Positions 63,556 to 64,000 of a stretch of 64,000 nucleotides of DNA are shown piece after piece. The notes below the pieces were generated by a model. It worked only from the letters and a program-made list of their open reading frames with translations, did not search any database and was not told where the DNA came from. Position 1 is the stretch's first letter, and every line of letters starts with the position of its first letter. A program made the position numbers and the translations under genes. Source of the stretch: Caecitellus pseudoparvulus. Taxonomy: Eukaryota > Bigyra: Bicosoecida. Location of the stretch: positions 62,001 through 126,000 of the forward strand of contig CBFFRQ010000020.1 of assembly GCA_965644315.1 (NCBI GenBank), read 5' to 3'.

Positions 63556-64000
63556 TCATTCGCCGCTGCCTTCCCCCGCACCCTGGCCATCGTGCGCAGC
63601 GCCAGCGCCGGCGGCCACACGCTCCTTGCGCTCACGTGCTGCGACACTGCGCATGGCTGCCCGCCCTGTGGTGCAGGTGGTGTTGCAACCACACCGCTCG
63701 CACAGCGGGTTGCGGGGCTTGCAGGTCTGCTGGCCGAAGCCGACGAGGAGCAAGTTCACCTCCTCCCACAGGGGTCGAGGCAGCCACTCCTCCAGCGCCG
63801 CCCGGGTGGCCTCTGGAGTTTTCGTGGGTTTGCGCACCCACTTGAGGCGGTTGGCGATGCGGTGCACGTGCACATCCACCCCGATGCCGTCGCACTGGCC
63901 CCATGCGGCGGAGCGGCAGATGTACGCCATCTTGGGGCCCACACCCGGCAACTTGACCATGTCCTCCACCGTGGGGGGGATGTCCCCCCCGTACTCCTGC
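63556..64000 (-). CDS. NTH1: Endonuclease III homologue, C-terminal part (5' end outside window)
   Basis: The frame is open through the right edge, so only the last ~147 residues are seen. It holds the helix-hairpin-helix LPGVGPKMA with the catalytic Lys, the catalytic Asp in [13 protein letters not shown], and the [4Fe-4S] ligands in [17 protein letters not shown] with the standard Cx6Cx2Cx5C spacing. It is a bifunctional DNA glycosylase/AP lyase removing oxidised pyrimidines in the nucleus or mitochondrion. A basic and Gly-rich tail of ~35 residues follows the cluster. The N-terminal half lies beyond position 64000. Confidence 0.95.
   Translation of the reverse strand, partial: QEYGGDIPPTVEDMVKLPGVGPKMAYICRSAAWGQCDGIGVDVHVHRIANRLKWVRKPTKTPEATRAALEEWLPRPLWEEVNLLLVGFGQQTCKPRNPLCERCGCNTTCTTGRAAMRSVAARERKERVAAGAGAAHDGQGAGEGSGE

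Noticed and set aside
1-64000. Prokaryotic origin of the window
   Set aside because: GT-AG introns in most genes and nuclear-pore, TRiC, ESCRT-III and splicing-factor genes exclude it.
1-64000. tRNA, rRNA or other structured RNA genes
   Set aside because: Spacers were read for clover-leaf arms and conserved boxes on both strands; nothing convincing was found, though small ncRNAs cannot be excluded by eye.

Overview
The window is nuclear DNA from a GC-rich, gene-dense microbial eukaryote. Its proteins are eukaryotic: CCT3, Nup98-96, CHMP7, CDC7, PTPA, RBM39, LYAR and TDP1. Genes lie on both strands with spacers of tens to a few hundred bases. I infer 26 introns, all GT-AG and mostly 46-137 bp, with donors often GTGCGT, GTACGT or GTGAGT; most sit near the 5' ends of genes. 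The standard genetic code fits throughout. I could not place the lineage: no plastid, metazoan or fungal hallmark was decisive. I see no tRNA, rRNA, transposon, CRISPR array or viral gene.

Layout. 0-9 kb: the 3' part of an IPT/TIG polytopic membrane protein, PTPA, and a secretory-pathway GT34-like glycosyltransferase. 9-13.4 kb (minus strand): LYAR, protein C10, a mitochondrial SLC25 carrier and an orphan. 13.7-20 kb: a polyamine/amino-acid transporter, a PAQR receptor, FYV7 (minus strand) and CCT3. 20-31.5 kb (minus strand): a large Nup98-96 with GLMG/GLLG repeats instead of GLFG, an ankyrin-like protein, CHMP7 and a TraB-domain protein. 32-38 kb: HGH1, then CDC7 kinase and an RBM39-like splicing factor on the minus strand. 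38.6-51 kb: a protein of about 2,986 residues of unknown function, a profilin-like small gene (minus strand) and TDP1. 51-59 kb: a giant receptor-like protein with 14 RCC1 units, IPT domains, an FN3-like domain and many membrane spans. 59-64 kb: a stand-alone YVH1-type zinc domain, a fused cysteine desulfurase-like/TtcA-like protein and the end of an endonuclease III gene.

There is no operon-like logic, but several products touch ribosome biogenesis and translation: LYAR, FYV7, the YVH1-type protein, HGH1 with its known partner complex TRiC/CCT, and a tRNA-thiolation enzyme. Two products act at the nuclear envelope (Nup98-96 and CHMP7). Two act in DNA repair (TDP1 and NTH). The two large IPT/TIG membrane proteins look like members of one family. 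At three convergent gene pairs the coding ends overlap by 12-20 bp, which shows how compact the genome is.

The observations most worth following are the Nup98 whose cohesive repeats lack phenylalanine, the PLP-enzyme/TtcA fusion, the stand-alone YVH1 zinc domain and the RCC1-IPT-membrane protein architecture. Exon structures were inferred by eye from splice consensus, reading frame and family alignment; no transcript or database search was available.
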